From positions 1-44,314 of the forward strand of contig SGPL01000268.1 of the NCBI GenBank assembly GCA_004802705.1: a stretch of DNA of 44,314 nucleotides. The letters run 5' to 3'. This document shows, in pieces, positions 20,101-31,745 of the stretch. The translations under genes and the position numbers were made by a program. This stretch comes from Bondarzewia mesenterica. Taxonomy: Eukaryota; Basidiomycota; Agaricomycetes; Russulales; Bondarzewiaceae. How positions within the stretch are numbered: the first letter of the stretch is position 1; each line of letters begins with the position of its first letter. The notes under the pieces were generated by a model. It worked only from the letters and a program-made list of their open reading frames with translations, had not been told where the DNA came from and searched no databases.

Positions 20101-22966
20101 ANCAAGAGNGAGCATTTCNTATTGTTGCAAATCATGCAGTNGAACAAAATNGTGATCAACTNAAAATGTATTTAGGAGGTATGGCAGGAACAGGAAAATC
20201 ACAAGTTATAAAGGCATTGATCCATTTTTTNTACTACAAATAATGAATCATATCGCTTTTTAGTTTTAGCACCAACTGGTTCTGCTGCTGCTCAAGTCTT
20301 AGGATCAACATATCATTCTGTACTTGGTATTATAGGATGGAGTATTAGTAACAACATGCAAACAATTGCTAAGGTGAAAGCAAGACTTGAACATGTTGAT
20401 TATATATTCTTAGATAAAATATCAATGGTTGACTGTAAAAACTTATATAATATATCAGCACAAATGTGTAAAGCTTTAGAAGAACCCAATTATGCCTTTG
20501 GTAGAATCAATATGATATGTGCAGGTGATTTTGCACAACTTCTACCTCCTGGTGCAGTGCCATCTTTATATAGTCGCAATGTGACTTTTTCACAAATGCA
20601 TCATACAAATAGCTATTTGAATCAACAAAAGGCAATGAGAAAATTTGCTTGGCATGAATTTACAACAGTTGTCATTCTGAGATAAAATATGAGGCAGATA
20701 AATCAATCAAAAGAAGATCAAGATTTTAGGAAAGTTTTAGAAAATATGCAGTATTGTGATTGTACGCAAGATGATGTTGCTTTATTGAATTCAAGAATTG
20801 CAGGAAGAGGAATTGATAATCCAAAGCTAGCTAACTCTAACTTTCATGATGTTTCAATCATAACATCATACAATGCACATAGAGATAAAATAAATGAGCT
20901 AGGCATAGAGCGATTTGCAAGAGAGTCAAATCAACAAATTACAATATTTTATTCAATTGATAAATGGGCTTCTTTAAATAATGATGATAAGAAAGTACAA
21001 CACAGAAAGAAGGTTTTTAATCCACTTCGTAGTAAGAATGAAATTTTTGAAGACTTACAAGAAAGAATCTGGAATTTGCAACATGCTTGTAGTAAAAATC
21101 ATCCTGGAATATTGAAGTTATGTATGGGATTGCCAGTGATGATTAAATGCAATGAAGCAACTGAATGTTGTGTGACAAATGGAGCTGAAGGAATAGTAGT
21201 TGGTTAGAAAGAAGATAAAATAGATGATGAACATCCATGTTTGAATGTGATATTCATAAAGTTAATAAATCCACCATCTGAAATACAACTTGATGGCTTA
21301 CCATTAAATGTGATTCCTCTTTCAAGTCAAACTCTTGATATTAAACGTGAATTACCAAATGGTAAAACAGTCAATATTAAATGAACTTAAGTTCTTTTAG
21401 TGCCAAACTTTGCAATGACAAATTTTGCATCACAAGGAAGAACAAGAGCATACAATGTTGTTGATCTACAAAATTGTCGTTCTCATCAATCATTTTATAC
21501 ATGTCTATCACGTGGATCAACTTTGCAAGGAACAATACTCATACAAGAGTTTGATGCTAAAAGAATCACAGGAGGTTTGAAAGTTGGTGATTTGCGACAA
21601 GAATTTAGAGAGTTAGAGATATTAGATGAGATTACAACTTTGCGATATGAAGAAAAGCTACCATATAATGTTCAAGGTCAAACAAGACATCAGCTTATTA
21701 CTGCATATCATCAATAGAAAGGCAATGATTATGTGCCACAACATCTTCATCATTCATTGAGATGGACTAAGTCAAGCCCATTCATTTCAAATGTTGAAGA
21801 GTCTAAAAATGTGGACTTGCAATGGAAGATGATATTTAAGTCAAAGAAAACTTTATCAATAGAATCTACATTATCTATTGATAATAATCAAAATGAGTCA
21901 AACAATGTACATAAGAGCTTAACACATACATATGTACTTGCACAAGGTTCTATACATCTTGAACAGTTGAGTATTGATAAAGGAAAAATATCAAAGAAAA
22001 GACAGATGACTGATACCATAACACAATCTAAAAAAATCAAATTAGATGATGAGGTTTTAGGCAAGCATGAATTAGACAATGAGATTTTAGGAAAGCGCAA
22101 ATTTGAAGAAGAAAAAACTGATAGTTTAAATAAGAAGAAAAGTAAAATTCAAGTTTCTCAACCAACAGGTTTAGTTGGATTCAAGTGGAATGCTACAACA
22201 TGGAGCTGTGCATATGATAGTTTGTTTACAATATATATGCATATATATAATGAAAATAAAGATACATAGAAGCATAAAGTTAGGCGATACCCATTGTTAA
22301 ATGTGTTGACTAAAGAGATTGAAAAAGCAATTAAAACAAATGTGGATATTAATGTAGTGAGAGACAAACTACATTTTCAATTGAATAAGGCTGATAAAAA
22401 TTTATTTCCTATGTCTGGAACAATTGACACAGATATTTATGCATTATGCAGAACAATGTCTCAATGTAAGCTTGGATCATTATATGGATCAGTTCAGTTA
22501 TGGTGTCAGCAATGTAATACAATATTTGAAGAAACATCAATCACAAGTTCATTATGGCATACTAATTTGAGCCATAAAGATCTTTCAACTGCAGCTATTG
22601 TGAAATTATTACTTGATCACAAAGATGAAAGATCATGTGTATCTTGTATTAATAATTTTTAAAGAACAACTGTACTCAAACATTTACCTATTATCTTTCA
22701 CTTAGAAATTAATCAAATAGCTGGAGACTTTGATCTCAACATAATGATTGATACAACTATATATCAATTAAGAGGCATTATTTATTGGGGATCGTAATCA
22801 TTTTACTGCAAGAATAATTTCTAAAGATTGTAAGGTATGGACATATAATGNTACATTTATGAATAGAGAATGCATATTTGAAAACATGTATTCAGAGATT
22901 CCACAAGCTCAACTGCACTCTTTAAATGAGAGATCAGCTTCAATATTAATTTATTCAAGGCTTTAA
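17121..22966 (+). pseudogene. Helitron Rep-helicase with C-terminal peptidase-like part, broken
   Basis: In order the frame shows a Helitron-like N-domain (ALEWLKLNHEDYADLEIS; GHTEMPESIYYNLQLYPQ; APSWFITFAPAD), the HUH relaxase motif LHLHMLLW (18213 onward) and a region matching the second Rep tyrosine motif (AVIAYVAD). A PIF1-type helicase follows, with Walker A GGMAGTGKS (about 20175), a Walker B where Asp-Lys replaces Asp-Glu (LDKISMVD), and AGDFAQLLPPGAVP. A motif VI region (NFASQGRTRAYNVVDL) leads to a C-terminal part with a Cys box (TWSCAYDSLF, about 22200) and a frameshifted NHFTARI. In-frame stops lie at 17607, 18024, 18085, 20683, 21205, 21382, 21715, 22267 and 22660. The element is dead. 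Confidence 0.85.
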
Positions 22967-23021
22967 TGAAGTTTATTTTATAATTTTAAGATAAAGTTAA
23001 AAGGAGGCGGGAATCGTTCAT

Positions 23022-23039
23022 GCCGTGCAAAGCAGCGGC
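23022..23039 (+). other. Helitron 3' terminal hairpin
   Basis: GCCG-TGC-aaa-GCA-g-CGGC folds into a stem with one bulged base and a three-base loop. It lies about ten bases before CTAAC, near the element end, as expected for Helitrons. The second copy (minus strand, 4493-4476) has GCCA pairing with TGGC, a compensated change that supports the stem. Confidence 0.8.
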
Positions 23040-23056
23040 CCTCTCCTAACAAGTGA

Positions 23057-25018
23057 AATTTTGGATTTGGAACGTTCTTTTTATAAATTATTGCCTGGTA
23101 ATTTATTGTGTTATTTAGAAGACATTTAGTTACTAACTAATTTGAGACCCCAATTAGTTGCTCATTAGGAGGGGGGGGTTTTCCAGATGAAACTCATGAA
23201 TGGCCAGAGCATGAACATCGGGCATAATGAAGGGACAGTGAGGTTCATATTTGGGCCAACTGGTGCCAGTTGAAGCTGTATTTCATTCGAATAAATCATT
23301 TTCAATTCCTTTCTACTGGTTATTGCAAGGAAAATAAGTATTATCTAGTGACTCAAAAGGGAAGGAAACACTGGAAGCCCTGGCCCTAAGCGATTCTGAA
23401 GTGAAGTCCACCAGAGCCCACCGAGTTTGTTTAATTTTAAGCTGAGTGGCGGCCGATTGGCATGACGTGGTTGCGAACACGAATACCTGTGCGCTGTGTA
23501 TACTTATGATCATAGGTTCATACATCATGACCGGGACCACTCAACCTGAGTTGAAAACAAGTTCAGGCCTGGCGGTGTAGATACTGCTGCTAGTAGATGT
23601 TAGTGCTCTCCCAGCTTGCATGCAAGCAAGGTCTCCGCCGACGCAGTCGGAGCTTCCCCAAGTATACATACTAAATAATCTGTCTCTCACTCTGCTGCTC
23701 CCTGCATCAGAATTGTGCGAGACGGTAAAGTCCGTCGAGCGCAGGTCCACGGAACGCGACTCGCTTATATAATGGTCTTTTGTGTTCCAACTTGGTGGGG
23801 CAATAGCGTTCAGTAGCGTTCAGTGCCACATTCCCAATCTCATATGTACCAAATTGTTTTTCCGAACACGTCCAGCTTTGCCACATAGCATCTTGCCAAC
23901 GCGACGAAGATGTGATTGAGTCTCGGGAAAGTGCAGGCACTTCTGGGAGAAGGGCGATGGCACTGACTCGAAAGACTTGGAAGCACTGCTCGAGGCTTTG
24001 GATGCCATTACTGCCATACATCAGTATTGTAGTTTCTCGCTACCTTCCCACACGGCAAGGACGGCTGAGACTGTATCCGCTGAACGCGAGCTTGCCATTC
24101 TTGTCGAAGGAGAAATACATCGAAGAGACCTTAAAATAGGTTGCCGAGGACTGAATTATGAGCCCGAGAACGTGAGCACCTGCAGTTCCGTCATGACTGA
24201 TACTATTATGTCGATTGTTATAGGTTACCCCCTCTGGATGTGCAGAACAAACGCACACCTACCTCGGAATACTGCGGAGCTCCAGTAAGGTCTCGGGCCT
24301 GTTCAAGGTCGCAAAAAAGCTTTTACTACGCTTTTAAAATACCGTTTAATCCATTGATCTTCAAAGTGGCTCTGATCTGGCGACATGCGCGACTGCGATG
24401 AACATTGTGTCGCTTCTAGAGCTTGCTTGCCTTCCGAGATTGCTTCTCCTTCATGGACAATGGATAAGGCCGAAGGGGCTTTATGTCACCGCGAACGGTT
24501 CTGACTTCTTCTCCGATAGATATCCCGACGGCCGGTGTAGGCCTTGCCCCTAATTGTATACCATCGTCATCCATAGTGGCAGAGCAGTGGCTCCGATTGA
24601 CGTCAGAGTGGGACCGAAGTAATGAGAGAGTATTTCTGTATCAACCAGCAGACCCTCGATAATAGCAATGGTAAGTGCTGATGCTCTACATGTGGGCTAA
24701 TGCTTAGCTGACAACACGTTGGCAGAAACTCTGACCCAGATAAACGGCATAGTATCACAAATGTATCCATGTGCGGCATCTATTCTGCACCTTCTCACTA
24801 GGCCGAAATCCGAGTCACTCGGTCATCCACTGGCGGTGTGCTCAACGTTGTTGACACTTTCTTCTATGCCGCACTGGAATCTTCGCCGGCAAGACATCTT
24901 ACTTGTAACGAAAAAAAAAAAACTCGGCAGGGTCATTTGTGCTCCACGGAAACGCATGGAAGTGTTCCTCTACGGCGCCATCATGGTCCTTAACGTCAAC
25001 GAAGGCGCTGGCAAGAAC
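23057..25018. other. Intergenic, no assigned gene
   Basis: Short open frames occur on both strands (for example 23977-24288 plus, with a LEALLEALDAITAIHQYC stretch). None resembles a known family and no splice-linked exons were recognised. A small perfect inverted repeat (aactaatt / aattagtt) surrounds tgagacccc near 23135-23160, followed by an 8-base G run. Part of the stretch just before 25019 should contain the promoter of the reductase gene. Confidence 0.4.
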
Positions 25019-25026
25019 TATAAATA
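25019..25026 (+). promoter_or_regulatory. TATA box of the reductase gene
   Basis: TATAAATA lies 84 bp upstream of the ATG at 25110, a suitable distance in a filamentous fungus. It supports the chosen start. Confidence 0.6.
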
Positions 25027-25109
25027 CAGGCGTTTCAAGGCGAGCAGAAAACAAACTGCCCCTACCTGAATCACCAAGCCTCTTCTCTCTACTTAGACCG
25101 CTTCCTGCA

Positions 25110-28100
25110 ATGACTTCAGTTCTGACTAGAGTCGCGCGCCCTCTTCCTACCGTTCCCCGCACTCAGGCCCTCAATAGCTCGACTTTCAGCGTTCCCCCTT
25201 TAGACGGTTCGCTCACCATTCCCGAGATATATGAGTGGCAGGCAAAGCACTCCCCGAACCATCCCGTCTTCTCCTATGTCGATACAGACCATTCTATTAA
25301 GAATCTCTCCTGGGGCGAAGTTGTTCCCGCCATGCATCGTGCTGCGGGGATTATGCGCAAGGAGTTGCACGATAAGACGGCTGGTCAGAGCGTGCACAAG
25401 TTTGTCGTGGCCATATTGGCCGCATCAGGTAATCTTCCCTCAATGACATTGATTGGTCGACACTCATGTTCGCGCCTTCAGACTCGATCACGTACTGCAC
25501 GCTCGTCGCTGGGTTGCAAGTTGCAGGGTATATCGCGTTTCCCATCTCCCATAGGAACTCCCCTGCAGCAGTAGCGCATCTCCTGAACAAGATGGCGGTC
25601 TCCCATGTTATCGTTTCGCCTGAGTATACACCACTCGTGGACGAAGCGCTGAAGCTGCTCAAGCAAGATTATGCTTCGGCATCCACGCCGACCTCCTCTA
25701 GACCGCCTGTATTCGAAGACCTTTATGCGCCCGGGCCCGACTCGAAGTTCGACGCAGTGACTTACCAAAAACCTGACTGGGAGACTCCTGCCATGATTAT
25801 CCATTCCTCCGGTAAGTTGCTGCCAATTAACTCCCTTGGCGCCGTGTCAAGTGTTAATTGACTTTGTCCTCTATAGGGTCAACCGCTTTCCCCAAGCCTA
25901 TCGTCTGGACGCACGGCCATGTGGTCCTCATGTCTACCATCCCTTATTATGGTGAGCGGGACTTGACTGGCATGCGCATGGCGAGCCATTCGTTACCCAT
26001 GTTCCACACCATGGGATCTCTCGCAATGTTTTGGACGGTCAGTTATGGTCTTACGATAGTTTCTGTGTTCACCTGTTCTGATATCTGATTTTACCTCATA
26101 GGCAACCACAGGCTCTGTGTTGACCGTATTCAAGCCTCAGTCTCCCACACAGAAGCCTGCCATAGACGATGTCTTCAAGGCCGTTGTGGAATCCAAGAGT
26201 AACGTCATCTTCACGGTGCCTAGCTTTATTGAAGTCAGTTTCGCCTCTTCTTCGGTCTGAGTGCCTATATTGATGCAATCGGGATTATTAAAATCGCATC
26301 TAGGCATGGTCTCAAACGCCGAAATATGTGGAGGAAATGAAGAAGCTTGATGGTATTGTGAGTGACCCTACTCTGTATATACTGTGCGCAACCAATAGCT
26401 CACGCAATCGAATTTTTGATAAATAGATCTTTGGTGGAGGACCTCTGAGCAAGGAGGTCGGCGATTTCCTCACCTCGCAGGGAGTCACAATTATCGTGCT
26501 CTACGGGTGGTATGTGTGATATATGCCGCCCTCCGGCACTGCAGCATTTAACTTATCTAACACATGCAGTACGGAGTTTGGAGTTGTGACACCTACACTT
26601 CCCGGTATGTATGACGGCTGCCTGAATCCACAGCGTGAAATTGACAAAAGGGGCGGTTTTCACGACAGCTTCCGTGGATAAGGACTGGCAGTACTTTAAG
26701 ATGACTTCCGTCTACGACCTCGTTTATGTCCCAAACGACGATGGTCATTCCGAACTCGTCGTCCTGGTAAGTTTTGTCGTCCGTCATGTTGCTGATATAA
26801 ATGTCCATTCATATCGACATTGTGTCGTGGGTTTGACAGGCCGGGAGAGCGTGTATGCCGTGTGTCTTCAATGCAACGCACAATGGCGTACCGGGTTACG
26901 CTACGTCCGACTTATTTGAGCCTCATCCAACGAAGCCTGGTTTCTGGAAGATTGTCGGCCGCTCAGATGACCAGATTATGCACAACACTGGAGAGAAGGT
27001 TGGTGTGAAAGATTGCATGCATGTGCTACCTACTCACCAATCACATTTGGGGTTCAATTTTAGACCAACCCCAATCCGCTTGGTCCGTGAAGAGGTTCAT
27101 CTTCAATCGAATACTGAACTTACTTATTGCGTATCATACAGAGAAAATACTCAACCATGACGCCCATGTCAACGCTTGTGTCATGTTCGGTCGTGGACAG
27201 TTCCAGGCGGGGATTCTCGTGGAGCCCAAGCCTGAATTCCAATTTGACCCGAAGGATCAGGTGAAGTTGGCGCAGTTCAGAAATGCGATCTGGTGCATCA
27301 TCAAACACTTTCCTACTGAAGGGATTTGAAGTACTTATGACACTCGCCGTCCATTCCGTAGGCCTTCCATTGAGAAGATGAACGCCTTCGCCCCCCAGCA
27401 TTCTCGCGTATTCAAAGAGGTAATTCCAATGGTTGGTCATCCTTGGATGCAAAACTGATGATCGTGACACCGCATCATTTCAGATGATCTTGGTCTCAAC
27501 ACCTAGCAAACCTTTCACTCACACAGCGAAAGGTACCGTAAGACGTCAGGCAACCTTGAATGAATATGATGAGGAGATCAAGGTGATCTATGCTGCGGTG
27601 GACGAGTCAGCTCAAGTGGACGTTGCCCCGCCCACAGCGTGGGATTCTGCCAGAACGCTCAGCTACGTCAAGCAGGTTGTTCACAAGGTGATGAAGAAAG
27701 AGATCTCCGTTGACGACGACCTCTTCCAGCATGGCTGCGACAGGTCAGTCAACCTATCCTTCATCCCGTATGGTGCATTGCTGAATTCATTTGCTGATTA
27801 AATTTTCAGTCTGCAAGCGACATGGATCCGCAACACGATCTTGCGGAGCCTGAAGGAGAATGCTGGCCTCGATACTCGGAGTATATCCAGTAGCTTTGTC
27901 TACCAACACCCGTTCATTGCCAGCTTGGCATCCTTCGTGTCCTCTGTCGCCCTTGGCCAGACAGACGAGACCGAGCAGGACGGGGCTGCTCGGTTGGTCG
28001 CTATGGTTGAAAAGTATAGCAAGAACTTCCCATCGCATGTGCCTTCTAAACCGCTGCCGTCCAAAGACACGGTTGTGTTGACGGGAACTACTGGTGCTCT

Positions 28101-29418
28101 GGGTTCGAACATCCTAGCGTTGTTGGTTGCAACTCCTACAGTAGAACGTGTCTATGCGTTTAACAGGGGCTCGAGTGGATCGTCTCTGCTCGAGAGGCAG
28201 AAGGCTGGCCTCGCGGAGCGTGGTCTCGATCCATCGATTGCCACCTCTGACAAGGTCGTCTTGGTCGAGGGCAATGTCACGGCTGCCGATTTTGGAATTT
28301 CTCCTGAGCTTCGACTTAGAGTAAACTATCATATCTTCATGGTGTTTGAAAAATCTAACCCTCGTCTCGAAGATCCGTTCTTCGGTCACGCACATTATTC
28401 ACAATGGTGAGTTATTGTTGACCATAATCCACCTCCGAGTCAATGAGCTCAGACGATGCCTCAGCTTGGCCGGTCAACTTCAACATAACTTTGAAGTCTT
28501 TCGAACCCCAGATTCAGGGTCTTCGTAACTTCATCGATCTCGCCCTCCAGTCACCTTTCCAGACACCTCCTCGCGTAGCCTTCACGAGCTCTGTTGGCGT
28601 CTTCCATGGTTGGTCCTGCCTTTTTCAGTCTCTTTCGCGTACTTATTTTATACTTCTTCAGATATCGAAGCGACCAAACCGATTGAAGAGATACCCATTG
28701 CCGCACGTGTTGCTGTCAGCAACGGGTATGGCGAATCAAAGTGGGTTGGTGAGAATGTCCTTGCTGCGGCCGGCAAACAAACGCCTCTCCGTCCTATCGT
28801 CATCCGAGTTGGCCAACTCAGCGGTGGTTTGAATGGGGCTTGGACGCCGGCTGAGTGGGTGCCGTCTCTTGTCCGATCCTCTGTCCATCTGAAAGTATTG
28901 CCTGATTGCGAAGGGGTAAGGCAATCTGTCTAGCTCCTCCATGTTTCAATCCTCAAGTATTTGTTTTTTAGGATGTCTCCTGGCTCGGTGTGCACTTGGC
29001 CGCCGCCGCCGCCGTTGATTTCCGGAACGCTGAGTCCAGCATCGTCCACCTCGTTCATCCTCGTCCCGTTCCATGGTCAACGCTCTTCTCAGCCTTGTCA
29101 TCAGAGCTGAAGATCCCTGTGATCCCGTACGCCGAATGGCTGGCCCGGCTCGACAAGAGCGCGCAAGAGCTTGCAGGCGGTATGGATGCCGATGACCTTC
29201 GTCACAACCCTGCGCTCAAGCTGCTTGACTGGTACCATTCGGCGTTCGTCGGCGGGAATGGTAGAAACGTTGACGCACTGGGATTCCCGAAGTTGGACAT
29301 GACCCGCGCTTTGAAGGAGTCCCCGAAGTTGGCCAGTCCGGATCTTCCGATGATGGGTGAAGCGGATGCCCGTCTGTGGGTACGATACTGGAAGAGCATT
29401 GGTTTTATCCCTGCTTAG
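25110..29418 (+). CDS. Adenylate-forming reductase (A-T-R, NRPS-like), 18 exons
   Basis: Exons: 25110-25428, 25482-25811, 25877-26037, 26102-26233, 26304-26357, 26427-26509, 26570-26604, 26651-26766, 26840-26998, 27064-27082, 27142-27292, 27362-27419, 27484-27743, 27810-28320, 28373-28406, 28465-28608, 28662-28915, 28972-29418; 1088 aa, frame closed throughout. The adenylation domain has SSGSTAFPKP (about 217), LYGCTEFG (about 360), GRSDDQIMHNTGEK (ends 463) and TAKGTVRR with the catalytic Lys (about 556). The carrier motif GCDS places Ser626, its codon split by an intron. The reductase domain has TGTTGALG (717-724), TSS (848-850) and the YxxxK pair Tyr878/Lys882. The family activates a carboxylic acid as acyl-AMP, loads it on phosphopantetheine and releases it with NAD(P)H as aldehyde or alcohol. 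The substrate is unknown. It lacks the longer N-terminal part of Lys2 aminoadipate reductase. No other biosynthetic gene adjoins it. Confidence 0.92.
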
Positions 29419-30120
29419 ACACGGCTCGTGATGAGATGCAGACCGCACGCTCCAATTTGAAGCATTTATAGACTTACCAATAGAGAAAGTGGAGTTTTCA
29501 TGCATTACTTGTTTCCGAATTTATCTCGATATGTTCGGCATTTGAAGCTTAAAGGGCCAATTTACACACCGCGAGTCGCCGCATAAAATCGGACTAATTG
29601 CATAGACCGCGGCACGTCCATTGCAGCGACATAGCCTCTGATCATAACTTTGCTCAGGTTATGTGTGATTATGTGGGTTGAATCCTCTTCATTCTGTGCA
29701 TCCTTACAAGGTCAATCTTTGAATCCTGCAATCAACGAGAACATGGCATCATTGTACCGAGGCCGTGTGGTCCAAGATACCGTGCACTGGCATATCATAC
29801 GAAAGCGGCTGGCCACTCATGGTGCTGCTAGTCGGCACAATGGCTGATGCGAGATCTAGCACCGGAGCATTAAGTAACTATATACATACTCTATAACCTG
29901 ATTATAGAATCATCATCCCATGGGTAAGCTGCGGAAGTGCTCTTGTATCATGAATTTCTATGTCATCGACTAACTGATGAACGGTCAACTTAGATTGTAT
30001 CAAAAGTGGTTATGAGACCCTCCCAAAGATTTATTGCATACAAGCCAAAAAGAAACGGCAGAAGAAAAGAAGAAAAATACAGAATAAATTAAAAAATCAT
30101 GACGCAGTTTCCGGGGCTGC
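29419..30120. other. Intergenic between convergent genes
   Basis: It holds the 3' flank of the reductase gene and the 3' flank of the minus-strand SAP gene. No coding frame is convincing. Confidence 0.5.
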
Positions 30121-31274
30121 TTATGGGGGAGACGTCAGCCGAGTTCGTTTTGCGGCTCTTGACGGTCCAGGTACGTTCCAACCCGCTTCGCCATCATCGT
30201 CACGACTGCGCTTAGCAGCCTTCATCCCATCCGGGGGTCTCGCGTTAGGGTACTGCCGCGCGATCCTACACCACATTTAGAGATGCATACAAGATTCTGA
30301 GTGCAGCAAAGGGGCTTACTCTTCGGCCGGCATATCCTTCCACCATCGCTCACCATCTCGACTCGCCCCTCGAAGGCCCTTCTACTCCTCGAGCAGTTCT
30401 TCTTCGAGGCCGATACGCGTCCAGACGACGGATGTGATCTTTTTGTGGGCATCGTACATCCCGCTCTGCATCCCACGTACCATCTTCTGCAGGTCATCCA
30501 CTCCCTGCTTGATCCGATCCTCGTTCACCATCTCAGTCAGGCGTTGCATGACAAAGCACGCAGTTCGCTGAGAGATCCCGGTCGGCTGGAATTCGAGCCG
30601 TACGTCCTCTGGCTCTACTTTGATTGCTTGCTCTGACAAGCCATCGACTGGGTGCTGCGAGAGCACTCGGGTTTGTACCTTGTCGATCTCTTCCCCGGGA
30701 ATGGCGGATAGAGATCTCGACTCGATTTTGGCCTCTGCTGCCTCTGCTGCCTCACGATTCGACCACGATGTCGGTGCTGCTGTACGCGGGGGCGCCAAAT
30801 GTGAGTGAGTTTCTGCATCTACACTCTTCTCAACTCCATCGTACTTCATCGGCTCGTCCTTTACCTCCAACTCATCCACATCATCGCGTGCAGCGGCGGC
30901 CACCGCCCGCCTCTTGCTTTTTCTAAGAAGTGGTGCGGGTGCAGCCTTCCTTTTCTGGCCCCGCAGTGGTTTGGGCCTCATTGTTTCCGAGGCTGTTGGA
31001 GATGGAGACCTTTAAGCACCCACGTCAGTTTATCCGCTAGCTTGTATACGCATAAGCATACCTCGGCACGCCTGTCGGATGTATCTCCAAAAGCTTGTCG
31101 ATCATATCTTTCTTTTTCCCGTTTGCTTTGATGTTGTTTTTCTGTCAGATAACGAACGAGGGAAAAGGTCAGTCCTAGATGCCACATGATGCTCGCACTG
31201 TTGAGTAGCGGACGTACCATTGCCAGCCTCTGGATTTGTGCGTAGGGAAGTCGGCTAAAGGTCATTGCGTTCAT
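30121..31274 (-). CDS. SAP-domain protein with in-frame TAG before its last exons
   Basis: Exons (minus): 31274-31218, 31141-31062, 31009-30320, 30265-30121. The SAP domain is at residues about 9-45 (LPYAQIQRLAM joined to KNNIKANGKKKDMIDKLLEI). SAP motifs bind AT-rich DNA and occur in chromatin and repair proteins. Basic Lys/Arg tracts (KRKAAPAP, RKSKRRAV) resemble nuclear signals, and the C-terminal part is helical. A TAG at 30382-30384 would end the protein at 254 aa. The frame then continues 20 codons (RDGERWWKD) to a GT donor and joins in frame to an exon with IARQYPN and ending TSPP (324 codons in total, TAG included). So either the stop is a mutation, sequencing error or readthrough site, or a 48-nt intron (gtcgtct...gagtag) removes it, or the downstream part is relict. 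A TATA box lies at 31369-31376. Confidence 0.7.
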
Positions 31275-31368
31275 CTTGTCTAATTATTCAATACAGATGT
31301 CGAAAGTGTGAGGTGAGGTGATCGCAGGAGGGAAAGGATGCAGACCTCGTGCAGCGGTATCGTCGCGC

Positions 31369-31376
31369 TTTATATA
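31369..31376 (-). promoter_or_regulatory. TATA box of the first SAP gene
   Basis: On the minus strand TATATAAA lies 94 bp upstream of the ATG at 31274, supporting that start codon. The rest of 31275-31745 holds no gene. Confidence 0.5.
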
Positions 31377-31745
31377 CAGGAACTGGAGCCACACTTACTT
31401 GGTAAGGGCGGCAGACAATGAACCTTGTCCTGCGCCACTCGGGGAACTTTGATTATTGGAGCACATAAGTGGCACAATCAAATGCACACTCATTGATTAA
31501 GTCGAAGCAGTACTTCCCGTACAAGGGAAGACTTTCCCGTTGCCAGGATCACCGACATCTCCCTCCCTTCTTTGGATGGACTACCTGGTGCCCGTACTCG
31601 AGTATATGCTTCTTGAGGTTCGTTTACCCGTCAAATTCTGTTGCAGACCAAAGCAAACGAGTTTGTTGTAGGATCAGTGAAAAATAAGATAATATCGCAA
31701 TAAGATACAGATTGAGATTACAAATGAAAGCGGATTGGCAGAGTT

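Larger units (their letters stand above)
17121..23056 (+). mobile_element. AT-rich, 5'-truncated, degenerate Helitron
   Basis: This rolling-circle transposon encodes a Rep-helicase and ends in a typical 3' hairpin at 23022-23039. The last shared base with the second 3' end at 4459 is 23056. The 5' end is missing: coding sequence begins in mid-protein at the junction with the retroelement array. AT content is far higher than in the surrounding genes. Many isolated N bases occur between 18252 and 20231. The 3' end does not show a plain CTRR at the expected place without ambiguity (CTCTCCTAAC follows the hairpin), so the exact end base is uncertain. Confidence 0.85.

Noticed and set aside
25811..25900. 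STAFPKP in place of STGFPKP as an inactivating change in the adenylation domain
   Set aside because: The Ala variant is, as far as I recall, common in basidiomycete adenylate-forming reductases, so it is not evidence of loss of function.
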